Assembly (NCBI GenBank): GCA_037501455.1
Contig: CM074859.1
Span: 23,131,001-23,195,000 of the forward strand
DNA length: 64,000 bases
From: Lantana camara
Lineage: Eukaryota > Streptophyta > Magnoliopsida > Lamiales > Verbenaceae
Direction: 5' to 3'
Shown here: piece after piece, positions 25,626 to 40,495 of the stretch
How positions within the stretch are numbered: position 1 is the stretch's first letter
How the letters are laid out: each line of letters starts with the position of its first letter
The notes under the pieces: generated by a model
What the model was told of the DNA's origin: nothing
Database searches by the model: none
What the model saw: only the letters and a program-made list of their open reading frames with translations
Program-made: the position numbers and the translations under genes

Positions 25626-28600
25626 CTAGATGAAGGGGAATAGTATGTACTCAGCATAAAACAGATTCCATACGAACCGATAGAACTCGGAGATCGCTTC
25701 CTGTAAGAGTTCAAATATATGCATTAAAATCGAACAAAATTATACTGTGTTTCAATATCCACCAAAAAGTAAATCACAGATGAAAAAAAAAAATTATAAT
25801 TACCTTGGTATAGTTTGCTCTTTCTAGTACCCATGCCTGCCAAATTGAACAAACAAATTCATCAGAAATATAATTTGAAACTATGTTTAAAGGAATATAA
25901 CTAAGGTAAATACAAAGTAACAACACTATTATATATAATATATAGGAATAGTCACACTGCCCCCCTGAGGTTTGGTGTAATTACACAAACTTACCCTAGG
26001 ACGGAGAAATTACAAAAACTTCCCCTAGCATACCCTAAAGTTTAGTCTAATGCATGCTATTGCAGCCATAAATTTAAATTCAAATATTGACAATAAGTGT
26101 CAAGGGCAAACTAGGGTATCATTAAGTATTAGAGAAGATATCATCACTATTTATCAATACAGATGTAATGTAAATTCTTTGAAAGAGGAAGTTCATTTTA
26201 ATTTCTCAAACCTCAGGGAAGTTTGTGTAATTATGCCAAACCTCAGTTTATGTGGGTGTAATTACCGGTAATATGTATATACACACACATATACCTGGAA
26301 TGTTAAGCCTAATGCCAAGATAACGTGTGAAGGTATCATCAAACTTCCCCTAAATGCCTGCATAAAAATTACACAGTTTAGACAGTGAAATGCTAATCCA
26401 GTTTTCAGGTACATTAATAGGTAGAACAAATTAGAAAACGGGGGTGAACTTACCTGAGGCATGTAAATTGCAGCTAAAACAGAACCGATGTAATTTATCA
26501 ACAGAAGCCCGGATCCAAGCAATGCTATATTTCTCACGCCGAGCTTTGTTGCCAGAGTGGATATTTGAAACCTAACATTTTTTGCGTTAAATAATGAGGA
26601 TTATCAGGAATAACTTTGAGGAAAACCACTGAATCACTATCTTATTTAAAAGTTTAACATTGCTAGGAACATGGAAAAATTACAGTGACATCCCTTGAAG
26701 TCAAGTCTAATTACAGAAGACCCCGTCTTGTTGAAATTATCAATAAGCAATAAGAAGTCAATAGATCCGTTAGTGTTTATCTCCGTCAAAATTCTGATGT
26801 CAGCTTTTGAAATAATATTAACAAAATTTTACACCTAAAAACACATATGGAAACACAAAGTAGAAAAATAAATGGCTCAGTAACTTATTAGAACTCGTGA
26901 AAGACAACTCGTAGAAAAAAACATGATCATATAATGGAAACACTTTTTTCAGAATATACAACTATACGGAAATACATGTTTATATTTAACTAGCTAAACT
27001 TACTTGCGGTCGCCTTCCACATCCGGGAGATCTTTGGTTATGGCTATAACAAGTGCGAATAACGTCACAAATGTGGTGATGAATGCAACCGGCGAGCTGC
27101 AATTTGGAAATATTAACATCAGTAACCCAATAAAATATTTGTCTTTTTTCTTTCCTCATGCAATTTTGAGTGAGTTTTTTATAACAATTTACCTCCACTC
27201 AAATGTTAAACCAAGAGCAGCTCTAGTGGCATAGTAGACACCATAATTCAAAAGAAACCCACGAACCTGCAAAATGAAGCAATGCATATTTAATTCCACA
27301 ATGCCCTTTATTTTTCTTTTATTACTTTTATAAACATTTGCAGAAAAGAAAATAAAGAAATGCACCATAGTGTACCGTGGCAATTATAAGAAACGCTAGA
27401 ACGGGATATCTCTTCAACCGAAATGGGGGAACAGAATAAATGGTGCCAAGAAAAAGGCCAAGGCAGTAAAGAGAAGTGATAAAAGAACCAAAATTCAATG
27501 CTACTATTGCAACACCAGCAGCAGCTAATAATAACACCAAAACCCAAGCAGACCGTTCTGAAAGATCTCCTGCAGCTATAGGCAAGTAAGGTTTATTCAC
27601 CCTGCAATTCAAAAAAAAAGAAGAAGAAATAATAAAATAAATAGACTTATGTAATACATGCATTACATAAAATAAAGGGTATAAACTATTGTCCCTTACT
27701 TGTCAATACCAACATCATATATCTGATTAATCCCAACTATGTAGCCATTTCCACAAATGAGTGCAACAAGTCCGGAAAATGCCTTGAGCAATAGTGACCA
27801 TCTTATCAGATTCGGGTTCTCGATTAAAGCTCTAGCTACTAAAGAACTGTCTAGAAAAGAATCCATATGTTATTTATTGAATCATTCATTCAAGATCAAA
27901 GTAGAAGGGCATTTTCCTAATCACTCACACGGATCCTAATGTTGTTCCACGAATTGTATGTGGCCTCAGAAATCTCCAGAAGGCATCACGGAATTGGGAA
28001 ATTTTGTTCAACAGTGGATCAGTTCCAGCAGCATCAACTTTAGAGCAGGCCTGGCGATATAATCTTTCATGTAAACTCCATTAATAAAATACTTAGTGTT
28101 TTAATGACTGTGTTTACGCAAATTCTTGGATTTTCATGTAAGATACAAAATATGGTGTATTAGGCAATGTTATATGAAAGAAGAACACTATACTTCGATC
28201 AAACTAGCAATGCTCCACTCAATATGTTTTCGGAAATCAAAAACTGTGAATTCATAAATACCAATTTTCCATTTAAAGCAAACTTCAGCACGATTTCTAA
28301 ATTCTAATTGTATGATCCAATGGAATGTAATTAGCTGCTTCTTGGATTTCAAAAAACATGACACCGTGAAACCCAACAAAACACATATCATTCTTGGAAT
28401 CGGCTAAAAGAGAATGTAGATGAAAACAGTGTTGAGAACATTCAAACAAACGATAAGAACTCGTAATTTCAATTAGTTCCAAATGTCCATTAGAATCACT
28501 CAAGCTTTCAACAAAATTCAAGAGGCTACAACCATCCAAGATTGAATTTTTACAAGAAAATATACACAGATGAATTCTAACAGGGGAAATAAAGTGATAA

Positions 28601-28824
28601 ACTGATAAAATTCAACATACCCAGATAAAGTTGCTTTTCTGGGTCGTCTTCACGAGCCTCGTGGAGGAGAATTGTCGAGTGTGGGACCGAGTTGAAGAAG
28701 GCAAGCTCGTCGAAACCCTGAGGAATGAGCGGGCAGTACTGAAAGCGGGCAGCTTGGTTCTACTGCCCGCAGCAGAATTAAGAGAAATTCTGGTGGAGGA
28801 GCAAGATGAGATTGAGAACTCCAT
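25626..28824 (-). CDS. HST: Homogentisate solanesyltransferase, chloroplastic, 10 exons
   Basis: UbiA-type membrane prenyltransferase that condenses homogentisate with solanesyl diphosphate at the chloroplast envelope, the committed step of plastoquinone-9 synthesis. Coding exons: 28621-28824, 27929-28050, 27700-27846, 27376-27601, 27193-27266, 27004-27096, 26454-26571, 26295-26357, 25804-25836 and 25626-25700; these sum to 384 codons plus stop, the usual length. Exon 1 is a Ser/Thr/Arg-rich transit peptide. Both prenyl-diphosphate/Mg motifs are present: [10 protein letters not shown] (exon 3) and [11 protein letters not shown] (exon 6). The [13 protein letters not shown] start of the mature enzyme, the [13 protein letters not shown] segment and the final [12 protein letters not shown] are diagnostic of HST rather than the tocopherol phytyltransferase. 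The intron between exons 8 and 9 contains a MITE. Confidence 0.95.
25948..26272. mobile_element. MITE in an HST intron
   Basis: An inverted repeat of about 30 bp is visible: CTGAGGTTTGGTGTAATTAC then ACAAACTT near 25966-25993, and its imperfect reverse complement near 26221-26250. The unit is about 320 bp, non-coding, and lies wholly between coding exons 9 and 8 of HST. A partial relative of the same kind (CATCCCTTGAAGTCAAGTCT...) sits in another HST intron near 26685. Confidence 0.68.
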
Positions 28825-29004
28825 TGCGCGTTGAGGAATGTGAGATTCTGAAACTGTTTATGTATTTAGATTGGGAAGAAGATGGGCTGTGAAAGTGGCA
28901 AGAGACTTGTGGTCATCTCACATCTGCAACAGGCGACAAACATGGTTCTGGTTCTTGTCTTAATTAATGTTATTTATATTTACACCAAAAAGAAAAATTT
29001 AATG

Positions 29005-29009
<5 letters not shown>

Positions 29010-29044
<35 letters not shown>

Positions 29045-29311
29045 GGGCACTTCCCAAAAACTCCCCATGAATTTGGGAAGTTCCTTTTTACTCCCTATTT
29101 TTAAATACATCATTTGAGGTTTTAGGTACGACATTTGGGGATTTAGATACGTGATTCTGGGATTTAGATACGATATTTTGAAACATGGGGTTTTAGGTAC
29201 GACATTTGGGGATTTAGATACGCGATTCTTGAGTTTTTATACATCATTTTTTAAAAATGGGGAGTTAAGAGGAATTGGGCTTGTCATTTGAGGAGTTTTT
29301 GGGAATTCCCC
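29010..29311. mobile_element. MITE inserted beside an (AT)n microsatellite
   Basis: After an (AT)n run (about 29010-29040) the element starts GGGGGCACTTCCCAAAAACT. It ends at 29311 with the imperfect reverse complement (AGTTTTTGGGAATTCCCC). Internally the block TTTAGGTACGACATTTGGGG then ATTTAGATACG occurs twice. No coding capacity. Insertion in TA repeats is common for MITEs but hides the target duplication. Confidence 0.72.
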
Positions 29312-32232
29312 GATATATGATATATATAGCAAATATGAGAAAATTGTTTATGTAAAAATAAAAATTATAAAATGAAGCATAAAAAACTAAAAATTAGGCG
29401 TTATAATTATAATTCGAATTATATTATATTTGAATTACACCGGCAATTTATTAAAAATTAAAAGTATTGATAATACCCTTTAGATTTTGGGCTATGGGGG
29501 CCCATTACTCTTCGCCTATTGCCTTATAAAAGCTTATTTTGTTGAGTTATGTCACTATTAGTATTTAACCAATATGGTTGTTCACTTGTTCTAATTATGA
29601 GAATTGGGTTTTTTTCTAATCGATTCGTGTTTTCAAGTATTGACCTTCTTGGGCCTTGGCCTATGCCCACAGTTCCCAATGGATGATGGATCTAATTAGG
29701 TTCGTTAACGAGGCAAATTCGGGTCGGGTTTGGAAAGTTTGAATCTCAATCAGATAATAAAATTCAAGAACCGATTCCGAATCCAAATCTTGTAAACCCT
29801 AGTGGACAGCCTTGGATCTAATAACATAAGAAGAAGAACAGGAATATATTTGTGCATGCCACTTATATATATGAATATAATAGATTTTCTAAACTATGCT
29901 AGTTTCGGTTAAACTCAATTCATCATATAATATTAATTTTATCGTAATATGAGCAGATGGAGAATCAAGTTGTCTACACTTTTCTCTCATTATTAGTGCA
30001 TTTTTAAGATGAAATACGAGTTTATTATCGTAAGACGAAACACTAGGTAAAATATCAACCGTCCCAAAATATTTATTTGATTCAATATTTTACAAAAACA
30101 TTATAAGTTGATCACTATTATCTTATAACACCCTCAAATAACTGTCAAATACCTTCCAATAGAACTATTCAAAATGAAAAGGTAAGTCATGAGAGACTAA
30201 TTAAGAACATGACGAGTGCATAGGATTAAGCAATTCAAAATATTCTTAATTAGGGACCATTTCTAACTAATCACACGAATAATTCACACCTCAATGAGAA
30301 AATTCCCATTTGCTACACTCCAAAAAAAGCCTTTTTAGACCAACAAATATTAAATTTAAATAAACACAAGATGATGTAACAGAGTAGGTACTAACTGCCA
30401 AAATAGCCCTTTTAAGACTTCTAAATTTGCACATAGAAAATAATATTTATGCTTTCAAAATGACAATTAGTTGGTAATTTAGATCAGCATCTTCCTTAAT
30501 CAATTACCAAGATGCTTTTCTTGGATATTGACACAGTTAGGATATGTTATTAAATAATCATAATGCATGTAATCACTCCCTTGATCTAATTGCAAACGTT
30601 TATCAGTTAAACAAGATTTAGGGTTCAAAATCTAATTATGTGAATAAAATAATTGGGTTCGGATAATCATCCTGAGATGGACTTCTTCAATACTTAAACA
30701 CAGAAAAAATTGAGTAAAAAAGGATGGACCGTTCCGCCGTTTCATGCAAAAAGAGAAGACGAATCCGTGTTAACCTTTATAATACTCGAACTTAGAAAAT
30801 ATCAGAGAGAACCAAAAAACAATGCAGGTAACGTAGCCCTACCACTTATAACTAATAATAAAGACACTTAATTATTAATTATTCTTAATCAAATACAATT
30901 TAGTACCAACTACCAAGTTGGGGGCATTAATAATGTAGTAGACCTGTTATTGTTAGTGAGCCATGAAATTATTCCTTTGTTGATGTCATATAATAATTAT
31001 TAAGATTTTTATTATTTTATTTTCTGATGTCATTGTTATGGATATTTAATTATTTTTAATTAAAAGTGTAGCTTTGTTTTTGGAGCATCCTATTACTATA
31101 CAGGAACGGGGTTTCTAATCTGCCTCCACGTGGCAGTCTTTCGTGGCAATTTACCATTCTGACCAGAACAATTCTACTCTCTCAGTATTAATAATAAGAC
31201 AATGGGAGAATTCCAACCTAAAAGACCAAGTCTTACAAATTTAATTAATTAAAAAAGAGTAAGCTTTTACTTATTTATTTTAAATTTTATTCATTTTAAT
31301 TCACGCAAACTTATAGAGTTAGAAATTTTCATTTGTCGACCAAGACTGATTTTCTACAAAAATTATGTAGTATATTTATATTATTTGAAGATTAAAAAAA
31401 AAAAAAAAAGTTATAAATTTAAGCACGCGCGCACACACATATATTTTCACATATAGAATAAAATTGACAAAAACAAACAATTTAAAAGAACTAATAACTT
31501 ATTGTGTAAACTTAATGAAATTTAAAAGGTTCCCATTTGTGGTCAAAAATGAAATTGTCCAAATAGAAATGGTTGGGAAGAAGAGTCCCTTTTTAACGCA
31601 TCTTTCAACCTAATTCTTTCCTTTACTTCATCTAACTAATCCTTTGGCTTCTTTGAAAAGGTCACTAACATAGATTGGACTATGTGATAAGCAAATTGTA
31701 ATTCTTATAAATTAAGTTAAACCAATTACCAATGTAAGGAGAGAATAATGTTTTATACTTATCGTGTGATTGGTATAAACTTTAAGAAAAGTGATCAATC
31801 AAATAGTAAGTGTAATATATTTTTTTGTATGACTGCTTAGATTGTCGGACAGAATCTAATTAAGCTAAAATATCGAATCTAAAATTCTATACATTTTAAA
31901 ACATACGATTTAAAATATAGAATATACGTCAATATCGTATTAAGAAAAATGTCAATTACATGATAAGCCGAGACTAATAAGTGATTGATACATAAAGTGA
32001 TTGCCCCCCAAAATCAAGTTGAAACAAATCTAGAACGTCCCCTCCAAATTTCATTTCAAAACATTCACACATATATGTAATATTTTAGTTCACAACTTGC
32101 AAGTCGCCTTCGCTTAATAGTTTTATACTCAATAAATTACACAAAACCCCCAAGAATGATGTAACTGCATCAGGAAAACAGAGCAAGCAAACAAGCACAA
32201 AACAACAAACACATCTCCATTTCCACACTCTC
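29312..32232. other. AT-rich intergenic DNA upstream of the ERF gene
   Basis: No gene or structured repeat stands out over about 2.9 kb. The right-hand part is presumably the regulatory region of the ERF gene. Confidence 0.5.
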
Positions 32233-32239
32233 TATAAAA
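32233..32239 (+). promoter_or_regulatory. TATA box of the ERF gene
   Basis: CTCTATAAAAGCAG is a textbook plant TATA context, 116 bp upstream of the ERF start codon, with a C/A-rich leader in between. Confidence 0.75.
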
Positions 32240-32354
32240 GCAGACTGTTCAAGCAAGAAAAACAAGAACATATAGACAACTCTTCCTCAAAACATAAACC
32301 CCACAACTCTTCCACTCCTCAAACTAATCAAACAACCTTAATCTTCCCCTTTCC

Positions 32355-33215
32355 ATGGAAATCCACTTCCAGCAGCAGCATAAATCAAAGATCCCAGTTA
32401 GCAAGACAAGCAAAATGAAATCGAAAAACAACAGCAGCAGCAACAACAACAACAAATTCATCGGAGTGAGGCAGAGGCCTTCGGGCAGATGGGTGGCGGA
32501 GATCAAGGACACGACGCAGAAGATCCGGATGTGGCTTGGGACTTTCGAAACAGCAGAAGCCGCAGCTCGTGCCTATGATGAAGCAGCCTGTCTCCTCCGC
32601 GGCTCCAACACACGGACAAACTTCATCACTCAAGTTTCTGCAAACTCTCCAATGGCCTCGCGCATAAGAAACCTCCTCAACAGCAAGAAAAAAGGAAAAC
32701 CGGATACGAATCCCAAAAGGGGTGAGCAAAACAGCCCAAAACCGTGCCTTTCTCCGACAACACATCTCCAACAAGAACTAGAAACGTGCACAACCAGCAG
32801 CGACTACAGCACTTCGACCTCCATCAGCAGTCCTAATTCCGAGTCCTGCTCATCCGATAACAATACCAATAACGATAAGATGATGATTCAAGACTCGTGC
32901 GCACAAGCGTTTGACGACGTTTACAAGCCAGATTTGAGCAGTTGCACTGCAGTCCTCGATGCGTGCCCAGCTCAATCCATCGGCCCGGATCAATTCTCCT
33001 TTGCTCAAGAGCTTCTGGAGGTGCCTATGAGTGTGATCATGAGTGAGAATGACTCTGAGAGGGAGTTTAGTGAGTTCGAACGCATGAAAGTTGAGAGACA
33101 GATTTCGGCATCACTTTATGCGATTAATGGTCTGCAAGAGTATATGGAGAGTTATTATGATCCTAATGAAGCTTTATGGGATCTTCCTCCTCTGTATCCT
33201 CCCCTGTTGAGCTGA
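32355..33215 (+). CDS. AP2/ERF transcription factor, RAP2.11 / ERN1-like, intronless
   Basis: A 286-residue nuclear DNA-binding protein. A basic N-terminus with poly-Ser/Asn ([12 protein letters not shown]) leads into a single AP2/ERF domain at about residues 35-93. That domain runs from [19 protein letters not shown] through [20 protein letters not shown] to RGSNTRTNF and has the WLG and YRG-like elements. The [20 protein letters not shown] block is typical of the RAP2.11/ERN group, which in legumes acts in root-nodule initiation and in Arabidopsis in the low-potassium response. The rest is a Ser/Asn-rich linker and an acidic C-terminus (about 210-286) that may activate transcription. The ATG sits in CCATGG. 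Its 3' untranslated region contains the start of the segment duplicated with the alpha-tubulin gene. Confidence 0.92.
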   Translation: MEIHFQQQHKSKIPVSKTSKMKSKNNSSSNNNNKFIGVRQRPSGRWVAEIKDTTQKIRMWLGTFETAEAAARAYDEAACLLRGSNTRTNFITQVSANSPMASRIRNLLNSKKKGKPDTNPKRGEQNSPKPCLSPTTHLQQELETCTTSSDYSTSTSISSPNSESCSSDNNTNNDKMMIQDSCAQAFDDVYKPDLSSCTAVLDACPAQSIGPDQFSFAQELLEVPMSVIMSENDSEREFSEFERMKVERQISASLYAINGLQEYMESYYDPNEALWDLPPLYPPLLS

Positions 33216-33693
33216 ACAGAGCAGTTTTTAAATAGATTAAAAGTGTTTTGGTTTCTTTATAATTGTTTCTCAATTTGTACTTCTTTGAGTTACTGGAATC
33301 ATCATGAGTCAAAAAGAGTGACTAATGATGAGGAGAGGGTTGCAAGTTTCGCAATAGTTATGAAGATTCCAACCTTTGGGAAATTACCAAAAAAAAATTA
33401 TGTGTGCATATTTATTTTCCTTTTTTGTTTTTCGATGGGGTTTCTCGAACCGGATGATGTAATGGTGGAGCTTAACCAATCTAGTAATCGACTAAGATGT
33501 AAAACTCTACTTATTAAGACGATCTCAAACTCGATAGCAAGATTGGAACAAAAGCATGTGAGTTTGCACTTACAACCCACACTTGAGACCCTAATTAAAC
33601 TAAGAAAGCAGAATTGGGACAAAAGTTGGAAGTTTGCAAAGATCCAGCCTTGATAATTGATGATATATAAGATCACATAATTCATTTGATACT

Positions 33694-33804
33694 TTTTTTT
33701 AAAAACGCAAACACCCCCTAGTAAATTCGAACCTGAGTCATTGCCCTGAAGAATATATAAACCCATTAACCACTTAAACCAACCCCCTATTGGCTAGGCA
33801 CACC
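33694..33804 (-). mobile_element. tRNA-derived SINE, minus orientation
   Basis: On the minus strand: GCCTAGCCAATAGGGGGTTG, an A-box-like TTGGTTTAAGTGGTTAA, a B-box-like AGGTTCGAATTT, then a poly(A) tail. The flanks are a 14-bp repeat with one mismatch (ATTCATTTGATACT at 33680-33693; ATTCGTTTGATACT at 33805-33818). It lies downstream of tubulin copy 1 and is absent from the matching flank of copy 2, so it arrived after the duplication. Confidence 0.86.
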
Positions 33805-34137
33805 ATTCGTTTGATACTTTAGCATTGATAATTAGGTCTACTTCTTTTCGTTCCATACTATACTACTTGAATCCTTCGGGAAAAGCATTGTAATTACTCC
33901 TCTATCTAGTACAAGGATTGGCAAGGAAAAAGAATCAACAAAATTGGTAATTACTTGTAGTAATAACCAACTTTTCCAAAATACTCTTCAAACAAGCAGA
34001 ATATACACAAGCATCAGACATAATAGTACTTCAAATATAGCCCCACGAACAAAGTAACCACAGATCACAAAAGCCAAAGCAAAACAGAGGAATTCACAGA
34101 ACATTATAGTATATCATGCCAAAAAGCCACACAACGT

Positions 34138-36992
<2,855 letters not shown>

Positions 36993-38255
36993 CCTCCTGC
37001 GATCTCGCTCCTCTTTCTCTGAAATGTGTGTAGTGTGTGCTTCGGAGATTCTCCTTTCTACCAAAAGTAGAAGAATTTTTTGAAATTTGAAACGAGAGAG
37101 AATGTTTGGTGGTAACTAGTAAGTGTGAGGCTGTGAGCAAATATAAGCTGATACGAAGAGGGATTTTATCGAGGTTTTCGAATCCGAATGGTGGGCCGTC
37201 GCCTTTTGTGGGGCCCATTAATGATTTTTAGTGGGCCTTTGTAGATGGGCTTTCGTGGCTACTGTGGCCCACTTCCGTTTTTGCTAATTTTCGAAGCTAT
37301 AATCCATATATATTCCACCACATTTGATGCCCTCTAATGCTAGCAACTCGTCACACTCGATCGATTTACTTTTTATTTTTTGATTCTATTTCTTATTTAT
37401 ATAGGTCAATCAGATCGAATCAGTAAAAACTATAATTCTCTCTAATAGTAGTTACGTACCCAAAAATTCAAATACAATACTTTTGATTAATATAGTATAG
37501 TATCGAATCGCTACATTAGTAGTACATTAGATGAAATTACAAAAGTAAAAATCATATCTAACTTACTTATATAATAAATATAGAAGTATGAGAAAACCAT
37601 AGGAAAAAATAAAGAAGATTGACCATTTCACAAGTGTTTTTTCTCAATTTTTAATCAACCCCTAGAGTAATATTAGTCTCAAAAGATTGAATGCGCTATT
37701 AAAAGTGTTTTGGTTTCTCAATTTGCATTTCTTTACCGATCATCAGTCTAAAAGAGTGACATTTAGATAAGGAGAAGGTTGCAAGTTTCTCAAGTTATGA
37801 AGATCCCAACCTTTTTGAAACCATCAAGCACTTTTTATGGGTTTATAGTATTTTTCTTTAAATGTCCGAGTTTAACCTATTTAATAAGGTATAAAATTTT
37901 ACTTAGTCCAACTCGAGATCCTAGTAAATAGAGAAAATAAATTGGAACAAAAACATGTTAAGTTTGCACCCACTCGTTCATATATGAAAATATGAAATTG
38001 GGTAAGTTGCATCACTAGATGGAATATTTATATTTTAGGCAAAAATACTCATTTCTTTTCTAATTCCTCTATTCTGTTTAGTGCTTGGATCCGTAAGCAC
38101 AAAGAATCAATGAATTGGTAAATTATCTTTCAAACAGGCAGAATTTACACAAACATCACACAAAATAGTACTTGAAATATAGCCCCACGAACAAAGTAAC
38201 CACAGATCACAAAAGCCGAAGCAAAACAGAGGAATTCACAGGACATTATAGTATA
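36993..38255. other. Intergenic region between the two alpha-tubulin genes
   Basis: Left part: promoter of tubulin copy 1, with a cluster of TGGGCC-type elements (37188-37270). Right part, from about 37694: the repeated ERF-3'-flank sequence that marks the start of the second duplication unit, followed by the 3' untranslated region of copy 2. Confidence 0.7.
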
Positions 38256-40378
38256 TCATGCCAGAAAGCCATCATCTTCCTCATCGTCAGCTCCTTCAGC
38301 AGCCAATTCCTCGTAGTCCATCTCGAGGGCAGCAAGATCCTCACGAGCTTCAAAGAACTCGCCTTCTTCCATACCTTCACCAACATACCAGTGGACAAAA
38401 GCTCTCTTCGCGTACATGTAATCAAATTTGCAGTCAATGCGTGAAAAGACATTCGATACATCTGTGTTGTTGCTTATCATGCAGACTGCACGCTGCACAC
38501 AGGCGAGATCGCCACCCGGCACCACTGTGGTGGCTGCCTGGTAGTTTATGCCACACTTGAAACCGGTGGGGGACCTGTCAAAGCACGAGACAAAATGAAA
38601 ATTTTATAGGGGGAAAATGTAATTTCTTTTTCTAACATCAAATTACAGGTAGAGGTAGTTCAAAGCTTGCAATCTGACATAGAAGCTCACCAGTCCACAA
38701 ACCGAACGGTCCGTTTTGTGTCAATAGTAGCAACAGCAGCATTAACATCTTTAGGAACAACGTCTCCACGGTACATGAGACAACATGCCATATATTTCCC
38801 AAGACTTGGGTTGCAATAGGCCATCGTACTTGAAGGTTCAAAAACAGCCTTTGTGATCTCAGGAACAGATAATTGCTTATGGAAAGCTCTAGCTGCTGAG
38901 ACTATAGGTGCGTAAGACGAAAGCATGAAATGGAGACGAGGATACGGAGCCAGGTTTGTTTGGAACTCGGTGATGTCTGCATTAATGGCACCACGAAATC
39001 TCAAGGAAGTTGTCAAGGAGGAAATGACTTGAGAAACTAGGCGATTCAAGTTCGTGTAAGATGGCCTCTCAATGTGCAAGGATTCCATGCAAATATCGTA
39101 TATACCTTGATTGTCCAAAACAACCACAACATCTGTATGTTCTAGTAGGGAGTGAGTGGCGAAGACACCGTTATAAGGCTCCACAACAGCAGAAGAAGCC
39201 TGATTGCACAGGAGAAAAACAACCACTCAAACCAATTACTGAAAATATAGTAACAACAAAAGTTTAATCGATGAAGTAAGGCTGTTAAACATCCAGCAGT
39301 ATTTACTGCCACGGAAAAATGTACAAGGAAAACCTGATGAGATGGGTAAATAGTAAAACCAAGTTTCGGCTTTTTGCCATAATCAACGGAAAGGCGCTCA
39401 AGAAGCAACGACCCCAGACCAGAACCTGTGCCACCACCAACAGCATTGAATACCAAAAAGCCTTGCAAATCAGTACAGTCGTCAGTCAGCTTCCTAACCC
39501 GGTCGAGACAAAGGTCAGCAATATCCTTACCCACTGCAGCGCATCATTATTCAAATGAGAATCAACACTAATCACAGAGTCAATGTGAATCATCACTTTG
39601 CAATGCTGTTAAAATCTAAGTACCTGTATAATATCCTCTAGCAAAGTTATTGGCAGCATCCTCCTTACCAGAAATAAGTTGCTCGGGATGAAACAGCTGT
39701 CTGTACGTTCCAGTTCTAACCTCATCAATAACAGTGGGTTCAAGATCAATAAAAACAGCCCTAGCTACATGCTTGCTGCCATTTGTTTCGCTGAAGAAGG
39801 TTTTGAAAGAATCGTTTTCAGCACCCAATGATGCATCACTGCAAGCAAAGAGGGACAAGTGCATCAGCATGGTTATCACATCACAGGTATATGGATCTCC
39901 AACTTTCTGTGATCAGGATAAAGAATTCTTTGCTCAACCACTGTAAGTTAGTGGATTATCTCAATTCTCAACCACTGTTTCCTTGCCCTTCACTATATTC
40001 CTTGATCCATACAAGGCCACTGGTTTCCTGCAATCCTCCTCACATATATTAGTGACAAATAAGGATTGAAAACAGCATTTTCATTTCACAAACTTCTTTA
40101 CCTTCTGCTTTAATTAACAGTAGCAACCATAAACTCATGATAATCAAAGTCAGTAAAATACAAAACTCAAACAAAACATAAATATATAAACAAGGCATGA
40201 AACTCCAACAGACAGTAATGCATCCATTATATGCAAAAACGAACAAGGAAAACAGAAATGAATACCTAGGCATCATTCCGTCAGGTTGAATGCCATGTTC
40301 GAGGCAATAAAGCTCCCAGCAACAGTTGCCGACCTGAATTCCCGCCTGACCTATATGAATGCTTATGATTTCTCTCAT
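38256..40378 (-). CDS. Divergent tandem alpha-tubulin lacking the C-terminal EEY
   Basis: Exons 40266-40378, 39624-39838, 39334-39533, 38691-39199 and 38256-38574 match copy 1 exactly in boundaries and phase and keep one open frame of 451 codons, so it is not frame-broken. The tail reads ...[10 protein letters not shown] and stops in what is 3' untranslated sequence in copy 1. A 24-bp deletion between TGG repeats removed the EEY and the original stop. Many otherwise conserved residues are changed, for example [10 protein letters not shown] to [18 protein letters not shown] to LDNQGIYD, and [11 protein letters not shown] to [11 protein letters not shown]. One codon is added at [10 protein letters not shown]. 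The GGGTGSG loop and Glu254 are kept. Similarity to copy 1 ends about 110 bp upstream of the ATG. It could be a decaying copy or a specialised isoform; I favour decay. Confidence 0.88.
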
Positions 40379-40495
40379 CCTCCTCCGATTTCGCTCCTCT
40401 TTCACTGAAACAGCTGGTACTGTATGCTTCGCAGATTCTCCTTTTCACATAGAAATTTTTTGAAACTTGAGAGGAGAGACAATGTTTGGTGAAGG

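Noticed and set aside
25948..26272. Small + strand open frame inside the HST intron
   Set aside because: It lies inside the MITE inverted-repeat unit and has no coding features.
33243..33653. 136-codon open frame just after the ERF gene
   Set aside because: It lies in the ERF 3' untranslated region and the duplicated flank. The matching stretch at 37697-37990 is not open, and no domain is visible.
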